From positions 1 through 6,338 of the forward strand of contig OMUX01000126.1 of assembly GCA_900314345.1 (NCBI GenBank): a stretch of 6,338 nt of DNA, written 5' to 3'. The notes under the pieces are model-generated. The model was not told where the DNA came from. It ran no database searches and saw only the letters and a list, made by a program, of their open reading frames with translations. Positions 5,677 through 6,338 of this stretch are shown here, piece after piece; within the stretch, counting starts at the first letter, position 1, and each line of letters starts with the position of its first letter. Both the position numbers and the translations under genes were made by a program. Origin of the DNA: an uncultured Erysipelotrichaceae bacterium. Its GTDB lineage: Bacteria > Bacillota_I > Bacilli_A > Erysipelotrichales > Erysipelotrichaceae.

Positions 5677-6338
5677 TGAAACGCATTGTACTGCTTGGAG
5701 CTTCCGGTTCCATCGGCACACAGACACTGGATGTGATTTCCCAGCATCCGGACCTGTATCAGCTGACTGCCTTCGGTGTGGGAAGAAACATTGACATGGC
5801 AAGAAAGATCCTGAAGGATTTTCCGGTTGACCATGTGACAGTCGCAAGAGATGAAGATGCGGCAGTTCTTGCAAAGGAATATCCGCTGGTGCATTTCAGT
5901 GCCGGGGATGATGCGATGTGTGAGCTGGTCAGCAGTGCGGACTATGATGTCCTTGTGAATGCCCTGGTTGGCTTTGTCGGGTTCCGTCCGACCCTTGCGG
6001 CAATCCATAGCCATCATGATGTCGCCCTTGCCAACAAGGAGACACTGGTATGCGGCGGTGCTGTGATCAACAAGGCTCTGCAGGAATACCATTGCCATCT
6101 CTATCCGATCGACAGTGAACACTCTGCCATCTTCCAGTGCCTGCAGGGCAATTCAATGAAGCAGGTGAAGCGCCTGATCATCACCTGTTCCGGCGGTGCC
6201 TTCCGCAATAAGACAAGAGAAGAGCTCGGCAATGCCACTGTGGAGGATGCTCTGGCGCATCCCAACTGGAACATGGGTGCCAAGATCACCGTTGACTGTG
6301 CCAACCTCATGAACAAGGGATTTGAAGTGACGGAGGCA
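5676..6338 (+). CDS. dxr: 1-deoxy-D-xylulose-5-phosphate reductoisomerase, N-terminal 221 residues (partial)
   Basis: This NADPH-dependent cytoplasmic enzyme rearranges and reduces DXP to 2-C-methyl-D-erythritol 4-phosphate, the committed step of the MEP isoprenoid pathway that feeds UppS. The visible part has the nucleotide-binding loop GASGSIGTQT at 8-17, LANKETLV at 118-125, the metal site IDSEHSAIFQ at 145-154 (D146, E148), the substrate loop CSGGAF at 171-176, and HPNWNMGAKITVDCANLMNK at 195-214, followed by E217, a third metal ligand. The reading frame is intact to the window edge; roughly the last 160-180 residues lie outside. The ATG shares a base with the cdsA stop. A GGGGGA run 7 bases upstream is a modest ribosome binding site, so coupling is likely. 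Confidence 0.97.
   Translation, partial: MKRIVLLGASGSIGTQTLDVISQHPDLYQLTAFGVGRNIDMARKILKDFPVDHVTVARDEDAAVLAKEYPLVHFSAGDDAMCELVSSADYDVLVNALVGFVGFRPTLAAIHSHHDVALANKETLVCGGAVINKALQEYHCHLYPIDSEHSAIFQCLQGNSMKQVKRLIITCSGGAFRNKTREELGNATVEDALAHPNWNMGAKITVDCANLMNKGFEVTEA

Noticed and set aside
4867..5874. A 335-codon open frame on the minus strand opposite cdsA and the start of dxr.
   Set aside because: Its composition (very rich in His, Asp, Lys, Gln) is what antisense of a hydrophobic membrane protein yields; no motif is recognisable.
1..6338. Search by eye for CRISPR repeats, insertion sequence ends, tRNA genes, riboswitches and toxin-antitoxin or defence genes.
   Set aside because: None was seen; the only gene-free region is the 90-bp gap at 4085-4174, and all genes belong to metabolic families.

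Overview
The window is a compact piece of bacterial chromosome with seven complete or near-complete protein genes and the tail of an eighth. The genes are tightly packed, with one 90-bp divergent intergenic region and no stretch of 300 bases without a gene. The order uppS-cdsA-dxr, the GGAGG-type ribosome binding sites and the protein styles point to a Bacillota (Firmicutes) bacterium. An anaerobic gut-type lineage such as Erysipelotrichia or a relative seems plausible, but that is a guess from memory of protein style, not a search result. Base composition looks moderately balanced (not computed).

Left block (2-2872, plus strand): the C-terminal end of a membrane protein, most likely the permease of a nucleoside ABC transporter, is followed without gaps by two different inosine/uridine-type nucleoside hydrolases and a metallo-beta-lactamase-fold hydrolase. 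The junctions are TAATG, ATGA and a 1-bp gap, so this is one transcription unit with translational coupling. It reads as a nucleoside uptake and salvage operon: nucleosides are imported and then split into base and ribose by two hydrolases of different subtype. The metallo-hydrolase is an unassigned extra member. The operon ends in a strong intrinsic terminator.

Middle (2840-4084, minus strand): one M20D-family amidohydrolase, AbgB/HipO-like, runs convergently toward the salvage operon. The two stop codons are one base apart, so the operon terminator lies inside the last codons of the amidohydrolase gene. The amidohydrolase is divergent from the next operon, and both are served by a 90-bp region with back-to-back -10-like elements.

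Right block (4175-6338, plus strand): uppS (undecaprenyl diphosphate synthase), cdsA (phosphatidate cytidylyltransferase) and the first 221 codons of dxr (DXP reductoisomerase) overlap at ATGA and TAATG. This is the familiar envelope-lipid/isoprenoid cluster of Firmicutes: dxr commits carbon to isoprenoids by the MEP route, uppS builds the C55 lipid carrier and cdsA makes CDP-diacylglycerol. An extended -10 promoter directly precedes uppS.

I found no mobile element, CRISPR array, RNA gene, toxin-antitoxin pair or defence system, and nothing that amounts to a clearly undescribed system. The points most worth a second look are the paired nucleoside hydrolases with an attached metallo-hydrolase, the terminator embedded in an opposing gene, and an altered metal-site motif in the amidohydrolase.
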